Counted from the stretch's first letter, positions 48,243 through 61,759 are shown. The stretch: DNA of 62,000 bases from Acanthaster planci (GCF_001949145.1 NW_019091357.1:3169078-3231077), one strand, 5' to 3'. Program-made: numbers and translations. Notes: generated by a model not told the origin, from the letters alone.

Positions 48243-50254
48243 AACGCGAGGGCGTCGTACCGGATGTGGAGCCCTCAACTGTGCAATGGCCTCTGTGGAA
48301 TTATTTTCAGAAAATAAAATTCGATTTGCCTGTCATGTCTCTTGATTAAAATTTGAATTAACTTTTAGACTAACCCTTTTGCTTGTTTTTCCAAAGACGC
48401 CTGACAGAGTAACATACGGCAGATATATTTTTCTTCTTAATAGGAAACGTTCTTTAAAAAAAAAAGAAACGACTGATGCCCCTTGAATTGTACGTGCACT
48501 TAGCACGACAGAGAAAAAGAAAGCAAATTTGGCGTTACTGCATTCTCGGAGAAATCTGCCAAAAATTGAAAACGTGTCGTTGCACAATAAGATTCATTAG
48601 ATTTCATTTATTCATTTCATTTATTTATCTAAATAAATCTAATTTATTTATCTAAATAAATCATTATCTAAATAATGGGAATTTGAAATTAGTCAACATC
48701 TATCGAATTAGCCCTCGCTGTGGATTAACTCATTGCTCATTTGTTCATAGTGTAAGGAAATTAACCACGCGTTGTTCTCAATGCCCAATAGGTTTGTTGT
48801 TGCGGTGGTAAACGGTAAGAACAAAACCCAAAACATTATTGCTGCCATTATTTGTTCATCTGCTTGGTTTTTGTGGGTTTGGGTTTTTTAGGGGGTTGTG
48901 GTTTTGTGTCTTTGTTTCGTTTTGGTATTTTTAATGGGTTCCTCTTCAGCGTCCGCATTCCTGTCTATACTTTTTTTACCCCGAAGATGGTTTGCGTGGA
49001 AGCTGTTTCCTTTCTTTTCTGGAAAAGTCATTTTTCACGGTATAAATCAAGGGATTTGGGGTGTTATCCTTGGCTTTTCATCACTGTGACAGTCTGTCAT
49101 TGCTACTTTGTAGTCTCTTTAGCATGCTCTCCAAACACGTGAGAATTTTGTGACCTTTCCCTGTTTGTGTTAAAAGAAAGGTGTTGTTTAAAGAAGAAAG
49201 AAGAAAAAAGAAAAATGATGATCCAACCGAATGTATATTCGAACTTTGTCAGAATCGTATTTTACTCTAAAAATCGATCTTATAAATTACTGTTATGAGA
49301 AATACGATGCATCGTGATTCATGTGGCTCTGTGACCATTGAATTAGCACGCTTCGTTCCCTCAACAAAAAAGTAAACATTTATCCATTGAATAGTCGCAG
49401 AATTGTATCTTTCTTTCTTTGTTTCTCCAGTACACAAGTGCATCGACAGTCGATTAGTATAAATTTCAGAAGTGGGGTATGTCTGGATGTTTCTGTTTCG
49501 ATTTTAAGTTTGCAACAGGTAATTGGCTCGTTACTGTCAAACAAAGGCTTTTCCAGAATAAACTTTCTGACAATTTCAAATAACAGAATTTTCGCAAATC
49601 GTCCAATTCACAGATTCCAGACGCGCGAACCAGGGGTCATCTCTCGGGCTGTAGGGGCTACCCTCTTTGCAGTTGTAATGCGAGGCGCTGTGGTTTAACG
49701 GTTAAACGTGACAGTGAACAGGCCCAAAATCTCTGTGGATTTAGTGGTTCGTCATAGACTGCAGTTTGTAAATGAGGATGGATGGATTTGGAGTATTGGA
49801 CCAAACGGTGCCCTCCCAATCGCTCATTATGCAATGGAGTGTAAGTATCAAATTACAGAGTGGCCATGGGCCTTGTAACTGTTTGGAAGGGCGATTTTTT
49901 GTACAGAATTCGTTAAGCAACTGAAAATTAAAAGGGAAACGAAGATGAGGAAGTGAGCTTTAATTTGATATGTCCTGCAGTGAACACCAGAGAAACTTGT
50001 ATTTTTTCCAGATTTTTTGAAGTGGTCATATCTACGGCAGCTTATACTGATCTGCAACTTTAAATGCAGTCTTTGCTCTATGATATGCCCATTACACAGT
50101 TCTGCGTTCAGTCGAGTTCGTATACACATAGAGTGTTGGGAATTAAGACACGAAAGCAAAGCCCTTCCTAATGTGTAGGCTATTAATTGTGTACCACGAA
50201 AGCCCAGTTGTACCAGTGGAGTACACATTTTTAACCTGACATTAATTCGTTTTA

Positions 50255-50345
50255 ACGAATTACTAATCCGAAATAACGAATTACTAATCCGAAATAACGA
50301 ATTACTGATTCGAAAAAACGAATTACTAATCCGAAAAAAACAAAT
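50255..50345. repeat. 21-bp tandem repeat, about four copies
   Basis: The unit 'acgaattactaatccgaaat' plus one base repeats at 50255, 50276, 50297 and 50318, with a partial fifth unit at 50339. Because 21 is a multiple of three, an antisense open frame reads a seven-residue repeat; there is no sign that this is a protein. Confidence 0.9.
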
Positions 50346-51664
50346 TATGTACTGATCCACACAGCCCCCTAGATGGCGCTCTTTAATGGTTTGTGTGCCC
50401 GCGTATGATCGCAGGCCAGTAAATAAACTACCGTAGCTAGCAAACAGTGATAAATACCTGAATTTCGAAATATTTACAGGTTTCTCAGACGTTCGAGACG
50501 CACAGTAAATTAAAGCCCATGCTACGATTTTTCATTTTCTGTTCAAATTTCTATTCATTAACTGATTTCTTTTGAAGATATTGTTTTCCACGGAAGCTCA
50601 CCCCTAAAATGCAGTCTTGAAGGCTCTTGACATTTACAAATATTGATGCCTACACTTCAAGTCGAAAAATGGACCGTTTTCGGGTACCGATTTCTTCCAA
50701 ATCTAAATCTCACTCAGAAACAAGTTGGAATTCGTTTTCTACAAATCTTCATCGGCCACAAAGTGCTCTGTTTCTTAGAGAATTTGAGTGCATACAAATT
50801 GTGGCTTCGCCAGCGCATGCAGTTTTCGGCCTATTTACTGGCCTGCAGCTATGTGTTGTAGTACAGTAACGGTGGTTCTCACAGCCGAAACTACTCTGCA
50901 TTAGTTTCTCCACATCAAAGAGAAGTGTCAGGTGCTAGGCGCTATTGCCATGAAAATCACAGGTAGGCCAATATATGGTGCACTGCACCAAATACGCGCC
51001 CATAGATAACAGTGCCAAATCGGACTGAAATAGCGCCGCCTGTTGACTCTGGGGAAGAGGTTGGCCTCAGGTTTTTCAGTCGAAATTCAAGATATTGCCA
51101 GAGGTTCACTTTTCGTGAACGCACGCAAGTTAAGAGTGCGATAACGTATACAGCATGCGTGCCTCGATCACGCGTCACGTGGGAATCAACGCAAAACAGC
51201 GCCATCTGGAGGCTCGAGTAATTTGTTATTTCGAATTAGTAGAAAAAGGCTGTTGCAGAGACCCTCACACAGGCCCTCATCTGCATCTCTGAATGAGGGT
51301 ATGAGTATGTAACAACCAAAATACCAACCAACAAAAAAATTGGCTCCTCCTATCGCTTCATTCAAATTTTCTTTGCTGAGCCTTGCATTGTTTGTAAATG
51401 TTCGTAGGACTAAGAGCAAGTTTACTGATATTTACATAAGAATGTTGGGATATCACATTTTTTTCAAGCGGGAGTGACTGTTGTTAAAGCATAGAGGAAT
51501 GGTTAAAGCATAGGCACACTTCGGTGATAAATATTTAAATGTAAAGCAAGAAAAATTATTGTACAATTTTGTTTTATTTAGAAAAGATATTTTATCTATC
51601 CAAAAGTGATAGGTAATAAGTTTAAGTAATCGGCATTTATACGACTTTTAGTGGAGATAACCCC

Positions 51665-51670
51665 TATAAA
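51665..51670 (+). promoter_or_regulatory. Candidate TATA box of laminin alpha
   Basis: TATAAA in 'cccctataaagtttgg' lies 169 bp before the first ATG of the signal peptide. No initiator decides the start site, so this is positional inference only. Confidence 0.35.
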
Positions 51671-51833
51671 GTTTGGTATAGTCTAAGTCCCCATCGCGAA
51701 ACGCGAAGTCTGTACCGCCATTTAATATTTGAGGACCGCCTATTTCCGACGAATCGCAGTCAGGCATTTATTAAATTGAGCTTTGGAAGAGAAGTTGTGG
51801 CCCGTATTTCCTCTAGAAAACAGGGTCCAAAAC

Positions 51834-54800
51834 ATGGCGAGTCCCGTATTTGTCGGGCTTTCCCTCGCCCTAGTCATGGTACTGAGCTTCCAGGCCGTGA
51901 ACACGCAACTCCTGACGCCAACGTACTTCAACGTGGCCGAAGGCAAGCCCATCACCGCCACCGCAACTTGCGGGGAAGGTTTCTCCCCGCCCGGCGAACT
52001 TTACTGCAAGTTGACCGGTAACACCGGAGACACGTTGAGGCAAACGGAACGGGACATTATTCAGGTAAAAAGAGCTGCATTATGAGGAACATTAGTTAAA
52101 TCTTTGTTGGAAAGAGTTTCGTATGCGGACGCCACTTGACACTTCGTGCATAAACTTTTTGAGCTGGTCTGACAAGAGTTTTCTGTGTAAATGGCTCTGT
52201 ATTTTCCCTCCTAAATCACGTAAATTGAACTTTTTCTGGACATGTTTTGCTTTCAGATGGCAGTAGTGCTTGTATTGTAATTACTAGGTCACTGTAGCCT
52301 TTTAGTGCAGGGAACAGTTACTGGCGTCCGATGAAATTCTTTCCCAACCGACAATGACTGAAACTTTTTTCCGTTTCAAACATATCAAACAAAGCTAATG
52401 ACCGCATATATACAGTACATATACTTATATGGTTTTGTTGCAGATATTTTTAGGCCAAAAATATTATTTCTTAATTCTTTGGTGGTGTTTTCTGCTATAG
52501 TGTTACTGTTACACATTCCAGAAGTGAATTCGCTGCTTATTTCAAGTTGATTTATATGTTCATCTGCTGTGACAGGGACAATACTGTGATTACTGTGACC
52601 CATTCAACCCCTTGAAGGCCCATCCCATCGAGTATGCCATTGATGGCACCGAGAAGTGGTGGCAGAGCCCTCCCCTCTCCAGGGGAACGGATTTCAACGG
52701 GGTCAATGTCACCATCGATTTAGGACAGGTAAGACGGTGACAGCAAAACACATGATTACCTTGTGGCAGTTGTCCAACTGTAGATATGTGGAACATTTAC
52801 TGAGATTTCTGTGTCTTGCAAAAGTTTGAGAAGAAATCTTCCAATTCAAGAGACCTACATGTACATCTAGCATCAGACTGTTGTTCAGAAAATTAAGGCA
52901 TTTGGATTTTGAGGAAAAGGCGTAATACAAATATTTCTTGTTAGGGTTTTCTTGAAGATATACCCCACATATTATTTACAATGGACATTAGTAATGACAC
53001 TAAATGCCATTTTATGCAGCATCGTCATCAGAAGCCAGTATCGATCCTTGACACACATGTATCATAAACTCATTTTTATCGACACCATTAAACCCTAACT
53101 AAATTCGACACTATTCAATTATAATCTAGAGTTTGTTATGCAATAAATCTCTGTGACAATAAAATCACAGCAAACCAGATCTTTAAGTTTGTAAATTATG
53201 TGGCATTAAAAAACGTTTCAAAGCTAATGACCATCATGATGACCTTTACTTGTTAATTGCTGGCGTCATAGTTATGTGTTTCACATTCTTGTGAAATCCC
53301 TGCTTGCAAGAATATTGATTTGTTTTACAGAGAGAGAGGAAATAAACAAATTTTCACTGCTCGAAGAAGGCTACTGCATATTTGATTGCATAAGATCGTT
53401 GACTAACAAAATAATTCATCAGACATGTAGTTTCCATACAAAAGCTCGCTGGCATTCCAGTTGAAGAAGGAAAGATATGTGAGATGCATCAGAGACTAAG
53501 TAACAGGAAAAAAAGTGGCAAAGCCAAAAACTCACAGGCCCTCACACTGGAAAGAGCACAAACAGGCATGCATGCTTTGCCCCGTGCCCACAGCCTTACA
53601 AAAGCAAGCAGGTTAAATCCAAAGAGAGAGGTGCCTTGTATGGTGTTACAAAAGCAGGGATTTGAATACAGGGTCTCTGAATACTCTCCACATACTAGCC
53701 TATGGGGACTTCAATTAACTTTGTGCCACTCTGTCTTCTCCAGTGGCTATACATGGATTCAATGAATCTGTTATGAACGTACAGAAGACGAAGAAGGGGT
53801 CACACTGGTCCTTGTTACTTCCTACTACATGTAGTCCCTCTGTCCCAGGCCCCCATACCAGGATCCTCTGCTGTGTCAACAGGCTGGGCTTTGCTCAGTC
53901 AAGCATGGCTGGAGTCAGGCTGCATAACAAAAGCCAGCCATTTCCTGTGGCATACCACAAAAGGCAGTAACCCATGCATGCATCCTGTGTGCTCAGAGAT
54001 CTGTAAAAAGGGGCATTTGGTGGTGTGCTTGACCCGCTCTATACAAAGCTGGCCCTTGTTTGTCTTCAGCCAGACTTGTCCTAGTCCATAAAGGTTCTCT
54101 CGTTTTTTTCTTGTTAAAATTAAGCGAACTCGTAAAATTGATCCAAAAATGTAAATTTTAAATGTTGGACTGTGGCAGATCTGTAGTTTGGGTACAACAG
54201 AAAGAAAAATTGAGGACATTAAATCAGATGTCTGGCAATGTGGTTTTTTTTTATTTTATTTTTTACTGTTTTGGACATGTTTCTACTTCCTACACAGCCT
54301 TCATGTGCAGAAGGTTGCCTCTGTTAAAAGAAGATACACTGTGTGTGCGAACGAACGAAGCACCGTGGTGCCCGAAGGTGTAGCACTTGGTTTACCCATC
54401 ATGGTTTACTGAAAATAATGCTCTCTGTAATTTAGGGACCTGTATGCCCCTTGATACTAGTGGTACTTACAGTGTCACTGTCAGTGTGGGTTTCAAGTAG
54501 CACAAAAGGACCTCTCTTAGGGTCGTGACCTTTCTGTGTTATCACACCCATGGAATGCAGACACACCACAGATACAAACATGTACACCTGTATCCAAGCT
54601 GAAGGGGGGAGGGGATGTGATTAGAGGGGGGGTTTGGTTTTGATTATAAAAGGGAATGAAATGAGGACAAACCAGATAGGTGTATGGACCCTGTGAGAAA
54701 ATTATAGGCCTAGTGCTTTGGGAATTTTACTTTTTTCAAGGTTCGAGTGTCGAGGTTTAGGTTTTGATGTTTGAGTTTCGAGGTTTGAGTTCCGAGTTAA

Positions 54801-57800
54801 TGCCTCAATTTCACCTTGCACTTTGAGTTAATGCCTCGATTTGTACCCTGCTGTACGAGTTAATGCCTCGATTTTTCACGCTCACTTTGAGTCTGTAAAC
54901 GTCAAAACTCAAACTCGAAAGTGGAAACTCAAACCTCGAAAAAATCAACACTCATGCTTTGGACATTGCTCTGCTGCTTATGAGGGGTATACAGTTGGGC
55001 ATGCAAACGCCCTTCTGTTTCACTCAGGACCTAACTCAAATTACACGTACGTGTTCGTTGGGCATGCCCGAAAGGCCTGTACTGTAGGCTGTATTTGCCA
55101 TTCAGTTATGCTTTAAAAGTGTTGGATTCAGAAGTAGGCCTATGTTTGTCGTGGGGAAGAGGGTTGTTGAAGAGAAAGTAAGCCCTTGTCATCAACTGAT
55201 CATTTGAATGATTTGGTCAAAGATTTTACCTGTCACCATTGTAACCAATTGATTGCTAAGTTCTCTCTGTGACTCTTGTACAAAATGCACGAAAAATCCA
55301 GGTCTGTTAAGGTTTTGAAACAAGAAAAAGCATTCTATTCTAGAACTCAATTCTATTCTATTCCATTCTGTGTGGAAGCTTCTGACATCAGATGCTACCG
55401 AGACAATTATAATGAGTGTGCAAGTGCTGCTAAATACATCGCTGTATGACAAACCTTTGTTAAAGCCCAACATTAATATGCATATTTTCCAGTGTCCCTA
55501 CATTTCACAACAGTCTATGTGATTTTGCTAAACACCAACTCTCATTCTACCTATGAATGTCCTGTTTATTTTTGAGGGCAGCCATTTTAACCCACATGTC
55601 ACATTTGCCAGACAGTGGAAAAACACTGGCAAGTCTGCAGTCTGTGTTTGGTTGAGATGGGACAAGTGTCCAGGGCCAGGGATGCATGAAAGCATCAGGA
55701 TCATACTGACGAGATTTTGAAAGACCTTGTTTGTTTCTTTTTTTGGGGGAGGGAAATTTGATATCACTTGGGTTTGTCTGGTCAGTTTCCTAAAGTGCCT
55801 TGAATTGGGCCGGATGCACAGTGGTCCAAGTGTGCGACTGCACTTTTAACCAGATTCCTTTTCCTGTGTCACTGGTGTGATCTGCAGTCCTTGGAACAAT
55901 CATTGAGCAAAGTACAGTATTGTGCATGTGGCATAGGTCAGATTTGTCAGTAGGACCTGCCTGGTATTTACCATTTGGCTGCAATAACCGGCTTAACAGT
56001 GCTCTGGGCAATTACCAAGACCAGACCAAACAGCGATTAACAGGTTGACCCAGTCTATGTATGTACAATCCATGATGCTATAGCAGCACACTCTGTAAAC
56101 CTAAAACACCCGTGTCAGAAGGCTGGCTTGTTGGAGATGATTCAAAAAAATACGGGAAAAAATGGGCCCCTGTAGGCCAGAAATTTTTGCAATGAAAGCA
56201 AACTGAAAGGCCCTACATTAACCCTAACAGTACCGGTACATAACATTAAAAATTACTACTTAGTAGTAAAATATAGTACATGTATTCAGCTCTGTTGCTT
56301 GTAAGAGGACATGACCTTATTGTTCTCTGAAGCCATAAAATACAATAGATTTATAAACAATGTATCATACAGTGCTATGGCACTATGAATGCATGACTTT
56401 CTGTTCCCTGTTCGAGTAACAGTGGAGGGAGCCATAGCCAGAAGTAGTAATTTATACTAGTGCTAGGTCCTTCAGGCTCAGACTACCGTGTAGTATTTTA
56501 TAGTACTGAGTCCTGCAAGCCAAATGATGTGCAGAACTGTCAGGGTTAATGCTTCAAAGGTATCTGAAAATATTTTTGGTTATCGTATTGGCCTGAGTGC
56601 GGATTGCTCACAATTGAGGATCTCAGTCATGCATGCACCAGAAGGTATGTGTACTCGATGCTGAGAACTACATACATGTATGGTGATCAGTTCAGAGTAC
56701 TGAACAAATCATTACATCAACCATCCTGGAAGTATTTCAGTTCAGTCCAACTTATTTTTATTCCCAAGTGGCCCTGTGCATTGTCAATACCTGTATTACA
56801 GTAATGTGCATAAAAATTGTGTATTTATTTGAGTTGAGAACTGTTTAGACTAGGAGCTGTTGAACTGGAAAGAAAATTTGTCGTGAATCTCTCGTCGGAT
56901 ACTTCTGTGCTCAAGGAAAGATAAACAGAGGTGTCCATCATCATGTCTGGGGGGATTGTATATTTGGGGACCCCGTTCTTATAAAGAAAGGGAGACTTAC
57001 ATTTTAATTTTTGGATTCACCTTGGGAGATGACTGTGACGTCATGCTCAATAACTGTAGGGTTGATGTTGTGAATAGAGGGCTGGGTTTTGAGTTTTGAG
57101 GGAAATTATGCGGGGAAACTATGTTTTAACACATAACACATATGGTGGATTCAAATCTGCATGGCTGATTTATCGGTGTAAAGGTCACATTTTCTCTCAA
57201 TTTACAAGTTGAAATTTCTACAAAATTAAAGAGAGCATTGCCTTTGGTTTTTGGGGACTGACCAGTTTTACAGGATTAAAGTGACAAAAACCCGGGTCCC
57301 AAATACACAATCCCCCGTGTCTGGAGCCTCGGTTAAACTTGGTTTTATTATTTTAGCCATGGTGGCTCCAAAGAGCCTCCGTAGTGAGAGGAGTGGAGAT
57401 TCTTATCTTTGTTGAACTTGGGATAAATTTAGTCCAGTTAGATTTTGTTTTCTTCATACAGGAAATTAATATTCTAAGGCCCCAATGCAGCTTGACCTTA
57501 TTGGTCTAGCGCTGGAGTGCAAAGTGGGGGAGTTTGGGGGGAGGTCGAGAGATGGAGGTGTTGGAGGAGGGGGCATCCATGCGATCCCTGAAGACAGGAC
57601 TAAGTAGGCACATGTTGTATGAATTCTTTGGAAACATGGTTAGAGACTTATTCTTACTTGACCTATCTGTAAATGTGGCAGAACTGGGCTGGGTGCACAA
57701 TTTGTAATGAAAAGAAGAGAGACATCGATTTTTTTTTGGTGTTTACATGTTTGCTCACTTATTATTCATCGCTTTTGCAGACTGTTTCTGGTAAGTTCAA

Positions 57801-60800
57801 AGTTACACAAATGTTTGGAACATACACAGCATAAAATTCAATCAGCCTTTGAAGATGCAAAATGAAAAGAAAATTGTTTCTTATTACATAAAGGAACGTG
57901 GAACCCTTACAGTACATGGGGAAGTCAAAACTTTACTCCTGATAAAATGTCCTCCCCTACCTGGGTATGTTTGCACACGGTATACATGTATACCAGTACA
58001 TGTTTGAAGTAAGGTACGTCGTCGTGTGTGTGTACATGTATATGAGCATTTCAGTTTGCCAGGCCAGTAGATGTATGCTTTGTGCAAGTTCGGGGATGAG
58101 ATTTGTCAGGATTTTTCCAGATTTCAGGATTTTTGTCATCAGACTTCTCCTGATTTCAGGATTTTTCAAACAGTCTCTTCGAGAAATCCTGAGCTTAACA
58201 TCTAGATATTTTTTTTACCATTGATACACACAAGAGAAATTAAAGGGGGTACCTTTAGGCAAAGACACATAACCATGGACCCTACGCTGCTGAAGGCTGC
58301 TGATTATTTCGACCCTACGCTGCTGAAGGCTGCTGATTATTTCGTAGATTTTGTTATTTTACTCGTGTCTTGTGTAAGAGTGATGCCTCCTTTAAGTTTT
58401 AGTCTCCCATTCTTATATATAGGCACAAAAACAAGTCTTGCTGCCCTGTACACAGTAGGCCATAAATTCCTTTCCCAGCTAGTTCTCTGCAAGGCACCAC
58501 ATTATTAAGCTCCTATCTGACCTCTGCGGAATTACTTGTCCAGACCTCATGGGGTGGACTGCCTAGTATCATTACATGTCACGTTCTGGAAGGCTGGAGA
58601 TGTTACCATTGGCAACAAGAATATGCCTTGTGGAATGGGATCAGCTGCTTTTGCAGTTGAGGGAAGATCATTAAAGGGGCAGGGACTGAAGCACTGTACA
58701 TTCTTGGGCAAACTTGAAGTACTTACTCGGTACGATGCATGTTTGTAAGTTTGTAGATAGAATGATTTGCATCTTATCAACTGAAGTAAAGGCAAATTAG
58801 AGCTGTATGGCACTCAATTACATAAATTCCTGTTATTTTCAAAAATATTTTCAAGCATGTCAACAGTGTACACATGTTGTCTAGCCACCTCTACTCGTGG
58901 CCTCATAGAATGTTGTGTGGATTCACTGAACAAATAGGGACTTTATGATACCATTGACATTTTATCCAAGTTTCAAATCTCCGAAAAAGACTCAATTACC
59001 GTACATGTACTTTGACAGATAGTTTTGGTTTCGGTAACCTCAAGGTGTAGTTGTGGCTGACCCTAGGGAAATACGCTTTGTACATGTCATTAAGCCTGTG
59101 TGCCATACCAAGATTGAAACAAAGGGAAACCAATTAACCACACATGTGTTTTCCATTATGTTTGATTGCTTGGTTCAGATTGAAAAGGACAGGAACTGTT
59201 TTCGTTGTATTTCAAGTTGGGTCAGAACTACCCCGTCGGTCGCAATAAGTCAAATCACCCACATTACCTGTTAGTATTATCGCTGTACACAAAGACTGAG
59301 GGCTTTATATTGCTTTTTGCTGTCGCCTGTTGATGTGTTTTCCAACGCAGAAGCATACTGGCACTTGACAGTATATTTTGTTCGTATTAAAAGGCACTCC
59401 CCCCCCCAAAAAAAAACCCCTTAAAAGCTGTCCCCTATATCAGGAAATTGTACATGTCAAGTGCTTGTAACTGAAACATTGTCCTGCAAGTTGGCACTTC
59501 TAGACATGGAGTAGTTTTTCCTTTACATTTACCCTTGGCCAAATGGAAGTTTTACATGAAGACTGCCCGAGGAGATGCAATGACTGTGACACTGCACTTC
59601 ACTTCCACGTAGCCCTCCACATTTGTCCTGGTATTACTGCAGTTAATCTCTTTTATGAGCTGAGCTTTTAGGAGTTTTTAGTAACTCTTTCCAGTCATTC
59701 CATTAAAATCTGACATACCGTTGTGGCCCAACACCCATTTCTGAGACAGACCGGCTAAAACATGTTGACTTTTCACTGCTGTGCTCAGTAGTGCGGGCTG
59801 ACGCGCATGTGGCCTTGAACTTCCAATAACCATAACAGCAAAACCATATGTCAAAGTGAGGATTGAAACTCTGTACTTGGTACAGTATAGCTAAGATTTG
59901 GAAAAAAAAATCAGGCATGGGGTGCCCAGCTGAGTTGGGGCGGGGAAGGGGGCAGAATCCCACTACGAGATGGTCCAGAATAACCGGGCTCTTTTAGGGT
60001 TAAGCTGAGAAGGAAAGCTGGTTACCACAGAGTGTCTTGTAGCGTCTTTATCTTCTGGCGATGATTTGCCTGAAAATGGTTGCTGTTCCTGCATGTGTTT
60101 TGAACCTGTGCACGGTGGATAAAGAGTCCAAGATTTCTAACAAGACAAATTCCTTTTCAAGATGCACTGACAAAATCCATGTACATGTATGGCGTCTTCT
60201 TCATTTCAAATCTTAACCCTCTGTGATGCATCTTCACCAGTGGTCTTAATGTGGTCAGTATTTCATAAAAGACAGAATTTCACACATCTTTTTTCTTTAG
60301 TACCTGGACAAATGGTACAAAACTCTTCCGCAAGCAATGATAAACGATGAACCTGCACCATTGTTGTTGTTTTGATGCTGCTATCAGCTACTCTGGCTAT
60401 TTCGCATCAATAACTGTACGTTTATTTATAACCCTTAAAAAATCAGCATCACATCACAGAGTTAGGAAGAAGGTCTGGTTGTAGAGGCAGGAGGAAACTG
60501 GAGCACCAGATCGATTATGGACTGGAAACCAAATACACGCGAAGCCGGGACTCGAACCCAGGCTTCATTTGTGCAAAGTGAGGAAAGACCCACTACGCTA
60601 ACTCGCTCCCCCTACATGTACCTGCACCATTGGTTCTATGGTCCAGATTTCATCCACGAATAGATTCCACTCACTGCATATGACTAAGTGTCTTCTTTCT
60701 TTTCTTCTGCGATTTACCGGTAAATCCCACCAGCTTTACCACGTGGCCTACCTGATCATCAAGTTTGCCAACTCACCCCGACCGGGCGTTTGGATCCTGG

Positions 60801-61720
60801 AGCGCTCCAAGGACTACGGCCAGACCTACCAGGCCTGGCAGTACTTTGCCGAGACCAAAGGCGAGTGCAACCAGCTCTTCGGCATGGAGTCCATCGAGGA
60901 GATCACCCGGGACGACGATGTTATCTGCACCGATGAATATTCCAGCATTGTGCCCTTGGAGGATGGCGAGGTGAGGTGTTTTTTGTTTTTCTCAGCCACA
61001 CTGGTAGAATTGCCCTCGGGAGGCAGTCGTTTCCTCTGGATCACTCTGATACATCTACCTCTTCTTAGATTTTGTAGGATTTGGGAATATGTAGACCATA
61101 CATGTGCACCGTTTCTGTTCATGGAATTTGTCAAGCCTCGTTAAAGTACAATTACAAAGATTGTATTACAGGGTTCCTACTTATTGTTAGATTTTGTAGG
61201 ATTTGGGAAGGTCCTGCAAAAAAAGTGATTCGGGAGTTAGTGTCAGGTCCTTTTTTTTCCAAGGAAGTTTATCAAAATCTATGCAAATTCAGTTGACAAA
61301 AATCAAATAGTCAAACATAAAGATTTTTCGGAAATTCAGTTGGCCCTTACATGTACATGGCTTTAACTGTTCTAATGTCTAGATATTGTTTCATGAGGAC
61401 ACTGAAATGGCCTCTTTAGAGTATTCTTTGTTTAGGGGAAAGGAAAGGCCGGGCTTAGCAAAACAGGGGCCCAAACCAGTGACCATTGATTTGAGAAGGG
61501 CTGATACAGTAGAATGGAGGCAATTTTAAATATCGGTCTTGCACACCAGATTGTTGTGTCGTTGGTGAACGGACGTCCTGGCGCCACCAACTTCTCCTTC
61601 TCAGAGGTCCTCCAAGAATGGACTAAGGCCACCAACATCCGGCTTCGTCTCCTGCGCACCAACACCCTGTTGGGCCACCTCATGGCCATCGCCAGGCGAG
61701 ACAACACTGTCACTCGTAGG
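51834..61720 (+). CDS. LAMA5-like: Laminin alpha chain (alpha-3/5 class), N-terminal part, continues past the window
   Basis: Exons: 51834-52064, 52576-52728, 60734-60970 and 61550-61720, giving the first 264 residues; every junction is phase 0. A signal peptide (residues 1-25, [14 protein letters not shown] core) is followed by the LN domain (laminin domain VI): [11 protein letters not shown], Cys pairs in TATCGEG, LYCK and GQYCDYC, the hallmark [65 protein letters not shown] and [15 protein letters not shown], ending NTVTRR. NVT and NFS are possible glycosylation sites. [11 protein letters not shown] and TNTLLGHLM point to the alpha-3/5 class and not alpha-1/2. LN domains polymerise laminin trimers in basement membranes. 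The next exon, expected to start with a YYYSIKD-like stretch, lies outside. The ATG at 51834 was chosen because it directly begins the signal peptide. Confidence 0.95.
54738..54950. mobile_element. Foldback element with internal tandem repeats
   Basis: 'tttcgaggtttgagt' (54776-54790) pairs with 'actcaaacctcgaaa' (54927-54941). Between them 'gagttaatgcctcgattt' repeats three times with small changes. It has no coding content and sits in laminin intron 2. Confidence 0.65.
58278..58343 (+). repeat. Perfect 33-bp tandem duplication
   Basis: Two identical units begin 'gaccctacgctgctgaaggc' and end 'tgctgattatttc'. The unit is 11 codons long and stays open in a frame starting at ATG 58275. Perfect identity indicates a very recent event. 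Confidence 0.9.
60365..60613 (-). repeat. tRNA-derived SINE, best-preserved head
   Basis: On the minus strand the head begins near 60612 with GGGGGAGCGAGTTAGCGTAGTGGG (shown as two parts: GGGGGAGCGAG and TTAGCGTAGTGGG, the A box). It continues to the B box GGGTTCGAGTCCCGG (complement of 60546-60560). The body aligns with 1545-1770. It lies about 120 bp before laminin exon 3 and is antisense to the gene. Confidence 0.75.
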
Positions 61721-61759
61721 GTGAGCTACCCTTAATTTTTTCCTGTTAAAGTTTTACTT

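Larger units (their letters stand above)
48243..51833. other. Spacer between NTF2-like copy 3 and laminin alpha
   Basis: No gene was seen. Palindromic 'tttatctaaataaat' repeats lie at 48600-48680. The region 48710-49330 resembles the flank after copy 1, and 49955-50065 matches 30040-30140. A 21-bp tandem array occupies 50255-50345. The laminin promoter should lie near the right end. Confidence 0.5.
52729..60733. other. Laminin intron 2, 8 kb
   Basis: This is the largest intron in the window. It contains the foldback at 54738-54950, a perfect 33-bp tandem duplication at 58278-58343, repeated 'tttcaggattttt' near 58110-58165, and the tRNA-derived SINE at 60365-60613. No laminin-like or other coding exon was recognised. 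A B-box-like 'ggatttgaataca' near 53659 may mark another old SINE. Confidence 0.6.

Noticed and set aside
49848-50360. 170-codon minus-strand open frame with a repeating FRISNSL-type motif
   Set aside because: The repeat is the translation of a 21-bp noncoding tandem array; there are no homologous domains, splice context or neighbours that support a gene.
51783-51833. Upstream extension of the laminin frame
   Set aside because: It would start at TTG; the ATG at 51834 directly begins a good signal peptide.
60638-61144. 168-codon plus-strand open frame
   Set aside because: It is laminin exon 3 read through into introns at both ends; the real exon is 60734-60970.
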